Shown: positions 53,769 through 62,684 of the stretch, in pieces | Numbering within the stretch: position 1 is the stretch's first letter | Layout of the letters: each line of letters opens with the position of its first letter | Translations under genes and position numbers: made by a program | Notes under the pieces: generated by a model | The model's input: only the letters and a program-made list of their open reading frames with translations | Databases searched by the model: none | What the model was told of the DNA's origin: nothing | Assembly: GCF_025907915.1 (NCBI RefSeq) | Contig: NZ_JAPAAF010000006.1 | Location: 142,461-206,460 of the forward strand | From: Gaoshiqia sediminis | GTDB taxonomy: Bacteria > Bacteroidota > Bacteroidia > Bacteroidales > Prolixibacteraceae | Direction: 5' to 3' | DNA length: 64,000 nucleotides

Positions 53769-54599
53769 TTAGTTTGTTATTTTTCTCTTGGGTTTAAAAA
53801 TCAGGTACAGGAAAAACAGCATAGCCACAAACAGAATCAGCGTACCGGTAATTTTGGTCACATTGAGTACGTAGGTTTGACCAACCGGATCGTAGGAATA
53901 ACAGAACTGTATGATTTTATTGATGGTAGGGCCCGATTGTCCCTTGCTGGCTTCGATGATGGCCATTTTAAATTCGAATGGCAGAAAGTACAATCCGTTT
54001 AGGTAACGGGTGATTTTTCCGTCGGGACTGATGATCATCACCGACGCGGCATGTTGAAAGTCGTTGCCAATTTTTTTGTATTTGAATCCAACCGCATTGG
54101 TGGCTGTGGCAATACTGGCGCTGTCAGAAATGAAAAACTTCCAGCCCTTCGCAATTTCTTCTTTCCGATTGACCAGGTTGAGGTAATTTGACTTTTTTCG
54201 AAGCGCCAGGTCCAGCGTTTCCGACGGGTCGAAACTAATCGTGAGCACTTGGTAATCGATGCCCGGTTTCAGGTCCGATTTGTCCATCACCTCGGCCAAG
54301 CCTTCCATCAGCGGGCTGCAAATGCCCGGGCAGCGATAATACACAAAATTCAAGACGGTAGGTTTGTCGATCAAATCGGTCAGCTGTACACTCACCGAAT
54401 CTTCCCCCACCAACCGGATTCCGTCAGGCAGGTATTCATCCAGGTGTTCTATCACGCCTATTTCCGGAGACGTTGTCAGGTCGTCCACGATCGAAGACTG
54501 GCCTCTGACAACGATAGCCGGGGCTATTGCCAGCAGCACGAGCAGTAAGTTAGGAAACTGCCGAAAAACTTTAGTCATATTGGTTTTATTATGATTCAA
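53769..54599 (-). CDS. SCO1/SenC-type copper chaperone for cytochrome oxidase
   Basis: A 276-aa envelope protein. The signal sequence spans about 1-33. A thioredoxin-like Sco fold follows with the copper-binding pair in YRCPGICSPL and the distal His in FQHAAS. A C-terminal TM segment near 248-270 is present, an extra anchor not found in classic Sco1. It inserts copper into the CuA site of subunit II. It is first in the oxidase operon. Confidence 0.9.
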   Translation of the reverse strand: MNHNKTNMTKVFRQFPNLLLVLLAIAPAIVVRGQSSIVDDLTTSPEIGVIEHLDEYLPDGIRLVGEDSVSVQLTDLIDKPTVLNFVYYRCPGICSPLMEGLAEVMDKSDLKPGIDYQVLTISFDPSETLDLALRKKSNYLNLVNRKEEIAKGWKFFISDSASIATATNAVGFKYKKIGNDFQHAASVMIISPDGKITRYLNGLYFLPFEFKMAIIEASKGQSGPTINKIIQFCYSYDPVGQTYVLNVTKITGTLILFVAMLFFLYLIFKPKRKITN

Positions 54600-55052
54600 T
54601 TGAGTAACCGGCTGTTAATTTTTAGTATGAAACCACCAAGCTGCGCTGAATGTTTAAAAAAACTAATAAACCGGTTAATTTTATAGGGTGACGGTGATGA
54701 ATTGGAGGAAGCTAAGCCTTTGGAAAAATGAATAATTGAAGAAGCAGGAAATTCAACCTGCCAGGCATTTGAAGGAAAGCGCATTCCGGGTGTTGTAAAA
54801 TACCCTTTTGCTTACTTCATTTTCAAGCGGCTTTTGCCTATCTTTTGATCAATTTTCCAGCGCCGGAAATATTATTCGCAAAAAAGGTGTAATTTTTTTC
54901 AATTCTTTTTATAGTTAAAACTGGCTTAAAGTTTTTTTATTCAGTTGATTATTGCGGAAACCGAAAAAAAGGTTTAAATGTCTGCTATTTGCGGGCATTC
55001 AACAATGTTGCAGGATGATTGTTTCTGTTCCAATTGACACGAAAAAGGTAGG
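54600..55052. other. Divergent region between the caa3 and bd oxidase operons
   Basis: About 450 bp, strongly AT-rich, with no convincing gene. It must hold the promoters of both operons. A small hairpin with a 4-bp stem and T run occurs near 54788-54810. No perfect FNR-type palindrome (TTGATnnnnATCAA) was seen, though a TTGATCAA lies near 54846. Confidence 0.5.
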
Positions 55053-55277
55053 ATGATGAAGCAAAATGTTTTTGTTCGGATCGGACGTTTTTATTTGGAA
55101 GGTTTCCGGAATATGAGCGGATGGGGAAAGCAAGTATGGATTGTGATTTTGGTGAAGTTGTTTATCATGTTTTTTGTGCTGAAGCTGTTTTTCTTTCCAA
55201 ACTTCCTGAAAACAAACTTCGAGACAGATGAACAACGCAGTGAACACGTTTTGGATAATTTGACAAACACTAAATAA
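55053..55277 (+). CDS. DUF4492 small membrane protein
   Basis: A 74-aa protein with one TM near 27-47. It matches the DUF4492 family, found almost only directly before cydA in Bacteroidota. ATG codons at 55053 and 55056 are both possible. Its constant position suggests a role as assembly factor or extra subunit of cytochrome bd, not proven. It ends 7 bp before cydA. Confidence 0.85.
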   Translation: MMKQNVFVRIGRFYLEGFRNMSGWGKQVWIVILVKLFIMFFVLKLFFFPNFLKTNFETDEQRSEHVLDNLTNTK

Positions 55278-55284
55278 AAAATTC

Positions 55285-56862
55285 ATGTTAGAATCAATCG
55301 ACTTATCCTTAGTAAACTGGTCGAGGGCGCAGTTTGCCCTGACGGCCATGTATCACTGGATTTTCGTGCCGCTGACCTTGGGGATCACCTTCATCATCGC
55401 GTTCATGGAAACCATCTATGTCAAGACCGGCAACCCGGAGTGGAAGAAAATCACCAAGTTCTGGATGACCTTGTTTGGCATCAACTTCGCCATTGGGGTA
55501 GCTACCGGCATTATCCTCGAATTTGAGTTTGGCACCAACTGGTCGAACTATTCGTGGTTTGTAGGCGATATTTTCGGCGCTCCGCTGGCTATCGAAGGTA
55601 TTCTGGCCTTTTTTATGGAATCCACCTTCATTGCCATCATGTTTTTTGGCTGGAATAAGGTGAGCAAAAAAGTACACCTGCTGGCTACCTGGCTAACGGC
55701 TATTGGCGCCAACCTGTCGGCCTTGTGGATTTTGGTGGCCAACGCCTGGATGCAAATGCCCGTGGGCATGCAGTTCAACCCCGAAACGGCCCGCAACGAG
55801 ATGGTGAGCTTCTGGGACGTGCTGTTCTCGCCCATGGCGGTTGACAAGTTTCTGCATACCACCTCCTCCGGTTTTGTGCTGGCCGCCATCTTTGTAATCG
55901 GCATTTCTGCCTGGTTTTTGTTGAAAAGGCGAGAAATCGTGTTTGCCCGGAAGAGTATCGCTATTGCTGCTGTTTTTGGGTTCGTTTCGTCGATTTACCT
56001 GGTTTTTACCGGCGACAGCTCGGCCCGCAATGTGGCCCAAAATCAGCCCATGAAATTTGCTGCTTTCGAAGGTTTGTACAACGGCAGCGAAGGAGCTGGA
56101 CTGATTGCCCTTGGTCTGATGTCGACAACCGATACCGACCCGTCCAACGAAAACCTGATGGACTTCAATATGAAAATTGAAATTCCCAATGTGCTTTCCT
56201 ACATGGCATACATGGACTGGAACGCCTTTGTTCCGGGAGTGAACGACCTGATCCGGGGGAACGAAAAATACGGCATCATGGCGGCCACCGAAAAAATGGA
56301 ACGCGGGCGGGTAGCCATCGAGAAACTTAAGGAGTTTAAAGAAGCGAAAAAGTCGGGCGATGAAGCTTTGGCTGCCAGTTTGAAAACCGAGTTCATGAGC
56401 CCCGACTTTCAGGAAAATTACTTTAAGTATTTCGGCTACGGTTACATTTCCGATCCCAATATGCTCATTCCCAATGTGGCGCTTTCGTTCTACAGTTTTC
56501 ACCTGATGGTTGGGCTGGGCATGTACTTCATTCTGTTTTTCATCCTGGCCTTTTTATTTGTGGTGAAGGGAACGCTAGATCGTCGGCGGGGCTTTTTACG
56601 ACTGGCCATCTGGACCATCCCGATGGCTTACATCGCGTCGCAGGCCGGTTGGATTGTGGCCGAGGTGGGCCGCCAGCCCTGGGTGATCCAGGATTTGATG
56701 CCAACCCTGGCTGCTGTAACCAAAATCAGCACCAGCGCCGTGCAGGTAACATTCTGGCTGTTTGCTGCCATCTTTACCATCTTGCTGATCGCGGAAATTA
56801 AAATCATGCTCCGGCAAATTAAGATTGGACCGAAAATTAACGAAGAAGGAGGGCACAACTAA
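55285..56862 (+). CDS. cydA: Cytochrome bd ubiquinol/menaquinol oxidase subunit I
   Basis: A 525-aa membrane protein holding the haems b558, b595 and d. It has the conserved N-terminal His in MYHWIF, the FLHTTSSGF segment with a haem ligand, the quinone-binding loop after it (long form, length as in E. coli) and GWIVAEVGRQPW. It reduces oxygen with high affinity without pumping protons. Overlap TAATG joins it to cydB. Confidence 0.96.
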   Translation: MLESIDLSLVNWSRAQFALTAMYHWIFVPLTLGITFIIAFMETIYVKTGNPEWKKITKFWMTLFGINFAIGVATGIILEFEFGTNWSNYSWFVGDIFGAPLAIEGILAFFMESTFIAIMFFGWNKVSKKVHLLATWLTAIGANLSALWILVANAWMQMPVGMQFNPETARNEMVSFWDVLFSPMAVDKFLHTTSSGFVLAAIFVIGISAWFLLKRREIVFARKSIAIAAVFGFVSSIYLVFTGDSSARNVAQNQPMKFAAFEGLYNGSEGAGLIALGLMSTTDTDPSNENLMDFNMKIEIPNVLSYMAYMDWNAFVPGVNDLIRGNEKYGIMAATEKMERGRVAIEKLKEFKEAKKSGDEALAASLKTEFMSPDFQENYFKYFGYGYISDPNMLIPNVALSFYSFHLMVGLGMYFILFFILAFLFVVKGTLDRRRGFLRLAIWTIPMAYIASQAGWIVAEVGRQPWVIQDLMPTLAAVTKISTSAVQVTFWLFAAIFTILLIAEIKIMLRQIKIGPKINEEGGHN

Positions 56863-57992
56863 TGTTTGAAAGTTTATCACATCTGGCATTGCAACAATAC
56901 TGGTGGATCATCGTGTCGCTGCTGGGCGCTTTGTTTGTATTCCTGACTTTTGTGCAGGGTGGGCAAACGCTGATCTACACCATCGGAAAAACCGAAACCG
57001 AACGCACCATGCTGGTGAATACCCTGGGCCGCAAATGGGAATTTACCTTCACGACGCTGGTTACTTTTGGCGGCGCCTTTTTTGCCTCTTTCCCGTTGTT
57101 TTACGCTACTTCGTTTGGCGGGGCCTACTGGGTGTGGATGGCCATTTTGTTTTTCTTTGTCATTCAAGCCGTTTCATACGAGTACCGGAAAAAGCCCGAC
57201 AATCTGCTGGGCGCTAAAACGTACGAAATCTTTCTGATCCTGAACGGCGCTTTCGGTACCATCCTGGTGGGAACGGCCGTGGGCACGTTTTTCAACGGCG
57301 CCATGTTCAGCCTGAACGACATGAACAATGTGCTCTGGCAAACCCCGTTCCGCGGGCTCGAAGCCGTGCTCACGTTCCACAACGTGGCCCTGGGGCTGTC
57401 GGTGTTCTTCCTGGCCCGCATCCTGGGTGCGCTTTACTTCATCAACTCGGTGGACGACGAAAACGTGCTGGCCCGCTCTAAAAAGCAAGTGCTGTACAAC
57501 GCCATCCCGTTTTTGGTTTTCTTTCTCTATTTCCTGATCTGGTTGGTGCTGAAAGAAGGTTTTGCTTACGACCCGGCTACCGGAAACGTGTTTATGGAAA
57601 AATACAAATACCTGCACAACCTGATTGCCATGCCATTACTTACGGTGTTGTTGCTGGTGGGAGTTGTCGCTGTGTTGTGGGGCATTGCCCTGCCATTGTT
57701 AAAAGGTGGCTCAAAAGGCATTTGGTTTGCCGGGGGTGGCACCGTGCTTGTAGTGTGGATGTTGTTCTTGCTGGCCGGTTTTAACAATACGGCTTTCTAT
57801 CCGTCAAACTACGATTTGCAGTCGTCGCTCACGATCCAAACCGCTTCGTCGAGCCACTTCACGCTTACGGCTATGAGCTACGTGTCGCTGTTTGTGCCTT
57901 TTGTCATCGCCTACATCTGGTGGTTCTGGCGTGCCATGAACACGAAAAAGATCGACGCCAAAGAAATGAGTGAAGAATCGCATGTATATTAA
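56862..57992 (+). CDS. cydB: Cytochrome bd oxidase subunit II
   Basis: A 376-aa membrane protein with about eight or nine TM segments, structural partner of CydA. Conserved segments include QYWWIIVSLLGALFVFLTFVQGGQ near the N-terminus and the GxTxGTFFNG region. Its ATG overlaps the cydA stop by one base. A 39-aa CydX-like gene starts 24 bp after the stop. Confidence 0.95.
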   Translation: MFESLSHLALQQYWWIIVSLLGALFVFLTFVQGGQTLIYTIGKTETERTMLVNTLGRKWEFTFTTLVTFGGAFFASFPLFYATSFGGAYWVWMAILFFFVIQAVSYEYRKKPDNLLGAKTYEIFLILNGAFGTILVGTAVGTFFNGAMFSLNDMNNVLWQTPFRGLEAVLTFHNVALGLSVFFLARILGALYFINSVDDENVLARSKKQVLYNAIPFLVFFLYFLIWLVLKEGFAYDPATGNVFMEKYKYLHNLIAMPLLTVLLLVGVVAVLWGIALPLLKGGSKGIWFAGGGTVLVVWMLFLLAGFNNTAFYPSNYDLQSSLTIQTASSSHFTLTAMSYVSLFVPFVIAYIWWFWRAMNTKKIDAKEMSEESHVY

Positions 57993-58016
57993 TGATTAAC
58001 CGAAAAAACAAACCAT

Positions 58017-58136
58017 ATGTACTGGACATCCATCCTGCTGTTTCTCACCTGGCCCGCACTTGTTGTGCTGTCGTGGTATCTGGTGAAATACGTGATGAAC
58101 AAATACAACGATGTATTTGAGAAGATTGAAGAGTAA
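58017..58136 (+). CDS. CydX-like small subunit of cytochrome bd
   Basis: A 39-aa single-TM protein: a short N-terminus with Tyr-Trp, a hydrophobic segment from about residue 4 to 27, and a charged C-terminal tail ending in two Glu. It begins 24 bp after cydB and is followed by a terminator 22 bp later, so it is the last gene of the cyd unit. CydX/CbdX-type peptides of 30-50 aa stabilise the haems of CydA. Sequence similarity is too short to prove it, but position, size and topology agree. Confidence 0.7.
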   Translation: MYWTSILLFLTWPALVVLSWYLVKYVMNKYNDVFEKIEE

Positions 58137-58158
58137 GTTTTAGATTTTTGACGATCCG

Positions 58159-58191
58159 AAAAGGCTGTTTCATCACATGTTACAGCCTTTT
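58159..58191 (+). terminator. Terminator of the cyd operon
   Basis: Perfect 10-bp stem (58159-58168 with 58182-58191), followed by a short T-rich stretch. Confidence 0.88.
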
Positions 58192-58212
58192 CTTATGGCG
58201 ACAAAACTCCTC

Positions 58213-58568
58213 CTCGTCTTAGCGGAGCGGTGATGAGGGGAAGGGAAATAGAATCAGGCTAATAGGCAATGGTGTTTACGTCCGTAAAATCCCGGGAGGG
58301 ATTACATGTTTATAGCGGATTGATAGGTGGAAGACATGCGACCCCATAGGGGTCGAACCTGAAGATTAGCCCCTTCTTTCTATAAACATTTGATGCCTCC
58401 GGCATCTAATGGGATTCAATAAGTGACTGCTACAAGAAAGGAACTGCCCCATCCGGTCATGCAGAGGGGCAGTCTTGATAGGTAAACGGCATCAGTCGTT
58501 TTTAACGGCAAGAGTGGATAACAATCCAGCCCACGTTGAATGACGTTCCTGCACATCCCGATGAGCCG
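58213..58568. repeat. 356-bp direct repeat, left copy, multi-hairpin
   Basis: It is almost identical to 59464-59819, with about 20 differences by eye. It contains a series of perfect hairpins: TTTACG/CGTAAA at 58275-58288, AATCCC/GGGATT with a GGGA loop at 58288-58303, CGACCCC/GGGGTCG at 58339-58355, GATGCC/GGCATC at 58392-58406 and ACTGCCCC/GGGGCAGT at 58443-58473. A 10-bp inverted pair (58306-58315 with 58380-58389) encloses the central one. No open reading frame is seen. Confidence 0.9.
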
Positions 58569-58713
58569 TTAAAACTTCACGTACTGTTTGATGCAGGGGA
58601 CACTGGCAGTTAACGCATAATTTGTACATTTACGTAACGTAAGCTTTGAATGGGCTGTTAGGCTCCACTCTACGCGGTAAATTTAAAACAGGTATTCATA
58701 ACTATAAATAACG
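58569..58713 (+). promoter_or_regulatory. Upstream region of the repeat-bounded gene with a 13-bp palindrome
   Basis: It contains a perfect inverted repeat TTACGT-A-ACGTAA at 58630-58642, about 70 bp before the gene, a good operator candidate. It overlaps the end of a TACATTTA sequence that differs from the -7 consensus in one base. Confidence 0.45.
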
Positions 58714-59427
58714 ATGAAAAGACCATTTGAATTTGTAATGGACACATTCTTTGAAAATCTCGAAAAGCACCGTGAAAATCAAAGATACAACTTTAATAAT
58801 TCAGAGAAATTTATGATCTGGATTGTAGGCTTCTCAATTGGGGGACTTTCGATTATCGTGACCAATCTAACAAAATTCAATAATTCATTTGACCATTTTA
58901 CAATAAAGACAGTTTTAGTTTTACTCTCGACTTCGATAATTTCAGGAATACTATACAGATGGTTCTTCTATATTTATCAGATACACTATCAAAGTATTGA
59001 ATTTTATCTTCAAGGTGCTTTTTCCAGGCAACAAATCATGGAAGTAAATCCAGATAACATTTCAGATGTAAATGACATTAATGAAGTAGTGAGGCGTTTA
59101 AAGGCAGACTTCGACGACGATGTTTCCCATGTTTTGGACGAATATGTAAGATTAAATTCAGAGGGTAAACAAATACTAATTAATGATTTAAAGAAACGCT
59201 ACCAAATAATTGCGCAAGGTGCAAAGCAAGAATTTGAATTTGCTATGAATTACGCCAAAGACACTTACCAAGAAGCATTTGGGCTATCTGATAAAATTGT
59301 GAATAAAATGTTTCAACCCAACTCGTCAAAAAGGTTTAAACTTTTTGGTAGATTGACCACTATTTCTTTTCTAATAAGTTGTTTATCATTTATCTCTGTG
59401 TTGATAATCTTTTGTATAAAGTATTGA
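58714..59427 (+). CDS. Repeat-bounded membrane protein of unknown function
   Basis: A 237-aa protein I do not recognise. Two TM segments lie near 33-51 and 64-84, a long helical, charged region follows from about 90 to 205, and a third TM is near 212-235. The gene is clearly more AT-rich than the housekeeping genes around it, suggesting acquisition by transfer. It lies between two 356-bp direct repeats and has its own upstream palindrome. The layout recalls small membrane effectors of defence modules, but no partner gene is present. Confidence 0.75.
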   Translation: MKRPFEFVMDTFFENLEKHRENQRYNFNNSEKFMIWIVGFSIGGLSIIVTNLTKFNNSFDHFTIKTVLVLLSTSIISGILYRWFFYIYQIHYQSIEFYLQGAFSRQQIMEVNPDNISDVNDINEVVRRLKADFDDDVSHVLDEYVRLNSEGKQILINDLKKRYQIIAQGAKQEFEFAMNYAKDTYQEAFGLSDKIVNKMFQPNSSKRFKLFGRLTTISFLISCLSFISVLIIFCIKY

Positions 59428-59463
59428 AAGAAATGAAAAATCCCCGAACTTCCCCACCTCGCC

Positions 59464-59819
59464 CTCGTCTTAGCGGAGCGGTGACGAAGGGAAGGAAAAT
59501 AGAATCAGGCTAATAAGCAATGGTGTTTACGTCCGTAAAATCCCGGGAGGGATTTCATGTTTATAGCGGATTGATAGGTGGAAGACATGCGACCCCACAG
59601 GGGTCGAACCTGAAGATTAGCCCCTTCTTTCTATAAACAGTTGATGCCTCCGGCATCTAATGGGATTCAATAAGTGACTGCTACAAGAAAAGAACTGCCC
59701 CATCCGGTCATGCAGAGGGGGCAGTCTTGATAGGTAAACGGCATCAGGCGTTTTTAACGGCAAGGTAGGATGACATTCCAGCCGCGTGGAATGACTTTCC
59801 TGCCAATCCCGATGAGCCG
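59464..59819. repeat. 356-bp direct repeat, right copy
   Basis: Same length and order of hairpins as the left copy. Most differences are near the ends, and several in the stems are loop changes or keep the pairing. An additional CATTCCA/TGGAATG hairpin near 59773-59793 is better conserved here than in the left copy. Confidence 0.9.
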
Positions 59820-59844
59820 GGCAAAATCCTAAGGATCGTGCAAA

Positions 59845-59924
59845 GTTTCCGGAGCTGTCATTCCGAATTTATTTCGGAATCTGTTTCAACTTCGGCGCCT
59901 GTTATTGACAGATCCTGAAACAAG
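59845..59924 (-). repeat. Palindromic CATTCCGAA-type interspersed repeat, possible terminator
   Basis: ATTCCGAA and TTCGGAAT pair over 8 bp around a short loop at about 59862-59882, and TGTCA and TGACA flank it. Sequences of this look are scattered in many Bacteroidota genomes. Here it directly follows the stop of the BACON lipoprotein gene and may end its transcript. Confidence 0.55.
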
Positions 59925-61925
59925 TTAGTTGCCCGTAATAATCTTTTCAATGGCCCATTGGTTGCCAATGGAATAGCTTTGATGTACATTTTTCAGCACA
60001 TAGATGGCCGTTTCATCGTTCGATGCAAATACAAAAGATGCTTTGGTTTCGTATTCCTTCCGTACCCCCCCGATGGTTAAAACAATGGGCATGGGCCGGT
60101 AGGTTGCCAGTTTTTCGTAACTGTAGGCGTCGTAGCTTTCAATCCACGAGTCGTTATTATTGGTGTAGTAGTCCGGAGCGGCCCGCAGCACAAACAAGGT
60201 GTTGGCGGCAGCGCTGTGGTCGGTCCATTTTATGGGGGCGTCCCAGTTGGCGCCCAGGTCGCCGATGGGCGATATGTCGATGCTGTGTACGTAGTCGTCG
60301 GTATAGTCGGGTGTGCGGTAGATGCGTCCGGTTGAGCAAACAAACTTCGACCCGTCCTCCGTCAGCCAGAAATTGCCGATCCCTTCGTGCCAGTAGTTGA
60401 TGTTTTCGTTGCAGATACCCTGGCTGGTATCGAACAGCAAAATGCCCGAAGGGCTTAAGCCGGTGCGGGTGCCCAGCAGGTTGTCTTTGTTCGGGATTTT
60501 CCGGATGATGGTTTTTTCGTAGATGGCGCTCGAACTGCTTGATTTAACAAGCTCCCCGGTTTGCAGGTTCAAACTGCGGAAAGGCACCCACTGATCGAGG
60601 GTGGGGGTGATGTAGCACCAGTTATTGCCCCCGAAAACAATGTCATACGGGATACAATCAATTTCAAGGGTTTGATGAACGGTTGGGGTTGCCAGGCTGA
60701 TGCGGCTTATGGTTGCATTGGTATTCCCGATCAGAAGCTCGCTGCCGTCTTCAGCCAGACTGATACAAGCCGGAACGCTTTCCAGGGCAAACGACTCCAG
60801 CGTGTTGGTGTTGGTGTGGTAAAGCTGTAAGAGTTTGGGCGTTTGGGTAATGATGGCCAGTATTCCGCTGCCTTCGTGGTATTCCGCATCAACAATGTGG
60901 CCTTCCAAAAGAGTGGTCAATGCTTCGTCCATAAAATCGACCACTTCCATCCTGACCGGAAGAACGAATGTTTTGTTCTCCGAATCGTTTTCAATCACCA
61001 GGTCATGGGTGTAAACACCAATGTCCAGGTTTTCGCGGTTCACGCTAAAGGTTATTGTGCTGTTTTGGTAGCGGGTGGTTGTTCCGTCGGTTTGGCTAAC
61101 CAGCAACCACGGCGGGAGGTCTTTGATGGACCAGTGCAAGGTGCTGTTTTCAGTGGTGTTGCTGATGGTAACAGCTACGGTTCCGCTTACACCCAAATCA
61201 ACCTGGGCGGGCGATACGCTCATGCTGGGGCCTACCACCTTCATGCTCACCGGAAGGATGAATTTTTCATTGAGCGAATTGTTCCACAACACCAGGTTAT
61301 GGGTGTAAACTCCCGGTTCCAGGTTTTCGCGGTTCACCCAAAAAGAGATCATGTTGCTCCCGTTCTGTACGGCCATGCCATTCGTCGCATTTGCGTTCAG
61401 CCAGTTGGGCAGTTCCTGTATTTCCCAAATCAGGATGCTGTTTGCAGTGGTATCCGAAACGGTTACAGTGGCATAGTCCTCTGTACCAAAATCCACAATG
61501 GCGGGTTGTACCGTGATGGTTGGATCTCCCAGCCGGGCATAAAAAACGGTGCCGTAATAGGTGCCCTTTCCTTCAACATAAATATGAAGGGAGCCCTCGT
61601 AAAATCCCAGATCGTTGAATTCGGGTAACGGAACTGCCGAAACAGAAAGCTTGGCATAGCCGTTGTCGAAGGTTCCTTCCATTTCGGCAATCTCCAGCCA
61701 TTTGGGGATGACCCGGATGGTGTAACGGGCATTTTTTGCTTCCGGGATACCCAGGGTTATTTCCTGCGCAATGGTCTTTTCGGTTATAAACAGGGTGTCT
61801 TGCAAAAGGAATGACTGGTTGGCATTTTCCTCCAGAAATTCATCGTTGCAGGCTTCAAACAAAAACGGAACGCAAAGCAGCAACAACAGGCTTACTCGTT
61901 GAATGATGGTGATGATTGTTTTCAT
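59925..61925 (-). CDS. Lipoprotein with BACON-like repeats and a C-terminal beta-propeller
   Basis: A 666-aa protein. The lipobox is FLFEAC with Cys26. Three BACON-like immunoglobulin-type domains are seen near 35-128, 131-226 and 229-323; the last two share VSPAQVDLG/VQPAIVDFG openings, W-x-I-x-x-LPxWL cores and the GVYTH(D/N)LV endings, so they are recent duplicates. The C-terminal 330 residues resemble a WD/YncE-type propeller. BACON domains bind mucin or polysaccharide, or serve as spacers. It is transcribed with the outer-membrane protein gene 9 bp upstream. Confidence 0.78.
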   Translation of the reverse strand: MKTIITIIQRVSLLLLLCVPFLFEACNDEFLEENANQSFLLQDTLFITEKTIAQEITLGIPEAKNARYTIRVIPKWLEIAEMEGTFDNGYAKLSVSAVPLPEFNDLGFYEGSLHIYVEGKGTYYGTVFYARLGDPTITVQPAIVDFGTEDYATVTVSDTTANSILIWEIQELPNWLNANATNGMAVQNGSNMISFWVNRENLEPGVYTHNLVLWNNSLNEKFILPVSMKVVGPSMSVSPAQVDLGVSGTVAVTISNTTENSTLHWSIKDLPPWLLVSQTDGTTTRYQNSTITFSVNRENLDIGVYTHDLVIENDSENKTFVLPVRMEVVDFMDEALTTLLEGHIVDAEYHEGSGILAIITQTPKLLQLYHTNTNTLESFALESVPACISLAEDGSELLIGNTNATISRISLATPTVHQTLEIDCIPYDIVFGGNNWCYITPTLDQWVPFRSLNLQTGELVKSSSSSAIYEKTIIRKIPNKDNLLGTRTGLSPSGILLFDTSQGICNENINYWHEGIGNFWLTEDGSKFVCSTGRIYRTPDYTDDYVHSIDISPIGDLGANWDAPIKWTDHSAAANTLFVLRAAPDYYTNNNDSWIESYDAYSYEKLATYRPMPIVLTIGGVRKEYETKASFVFASNDETAIYVLKNVHQSYSIGNQWAIEKIITGN

Positions 61926-61934
61926 ATCCTTGGT

Positions 61935-62684
61935 TTAGAAGGTGTAGGAAAGCCCCACCGAAAGGTCCAGGGCCGACAGGTTTTGTTTTTCGTTGCCCGA
62001 CAGCTCGTAGCTTTCGCTGGTGTAGCCATCGTCGAACTTTACTTTTTTGAGGGTGCAAACAAAATACGAAAGCTGCGCGTTCAGGGTCAGTTTACCGAAC
62101 AGCAGGTATTGCAAATCGAAAGCCATATCCAGGCCGAGGTTGTTCCCGGTGATCAGCACAGGTTGGTTCATCATGATCATTTCGTCCCTGAAATCGGTGT
62201 AGCCGATGCCGTAGCTCAATTTTCCGGTGAGTTTTGGGCTTAGCTCCTCTTGCATGTCGAAGGTAGCCCCGTAAAAGTTGATGTGGACCTGTTCGCTTGT
62301 CTCTCCGTAAATGAGGTGCACCCCGTCCTGCGGATCGAAGAAGCCGGTCAGTCCGGCGCTGGTCGAAAAGTAGCGGTGCACAATTCCCCCGCCCATGCCC
62401 GAGGGGAACACGAGGCCCAGGTTGGCCCGGCTGTGGTAACCCAGCTTATAATCGCGGTAGTAGTCATCTGCGGCATCTTCGCTGAGCCCGTAACTTTGGA
62501 GTGTTTTCTTGTCCTCTTTGGCGCTGGCGGTCAGGTACGACAGCCCGCCCCTGGCGGATAACACCAGCTTGGGCGAATCTTGATGCCCGGAAAGGTTTAC
62601 CGATGTTTCGGCCGATTGGACCTGTGCGCTTACAGAAGCGGGAAGTGCCGCGAAAAGCAGGATGCAGAACAAAAGACGTGTCAT
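61935..62684 (-). CDS. Outer-membrane beta-barrel protein of unknown function
   Basis: A 249-aa protein with a signal peptide of about 20 residues (ending SVSAQ) and a barrel-like alternation of strands to a C-terminal Phe (LSVGLSYTF). I do not recognise a named family. It is first in a two-gene unit with the BACON lipoprotein, suggesting that together they form a surface complex. Confidence 0.72.
   Translation of the reverse strand: MTRLLFCILLFAALPASVSAQVQSAETSVNLSGHQDSPKLVLSARGGLSYLTASAKEDKKTLQSYGLSEDAADDYYRDYKLGYHSRANLGLVFPSGMGGGIVHRYFSTSAGLTGFFDPQDGVHLIYGETSEQVHINFYGATFDMQEELSPKLTGKLSYGIGYTDFRDEMIMMNQPVLITGNNLGLDMAFDLQYLLFGKLTLNAQLSYFVCTLKKVKFDDGYTSESYELSGNEKQNLSALDLSVGLSYTF

Noticed and set aside
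55693..56502. 269-aa antisense frame within cydA
   Set aside because: Shadow of the strongly supported cydA; His/Gly-rich nonsense composition typical of an antisense frame.
58651..58657. GTTAGGC resembling an integron attC core near the repeat-bounded gene
   Set aside because: No matching inverse core, no imperfect palindrome of attC type and no integrase gene in the window.
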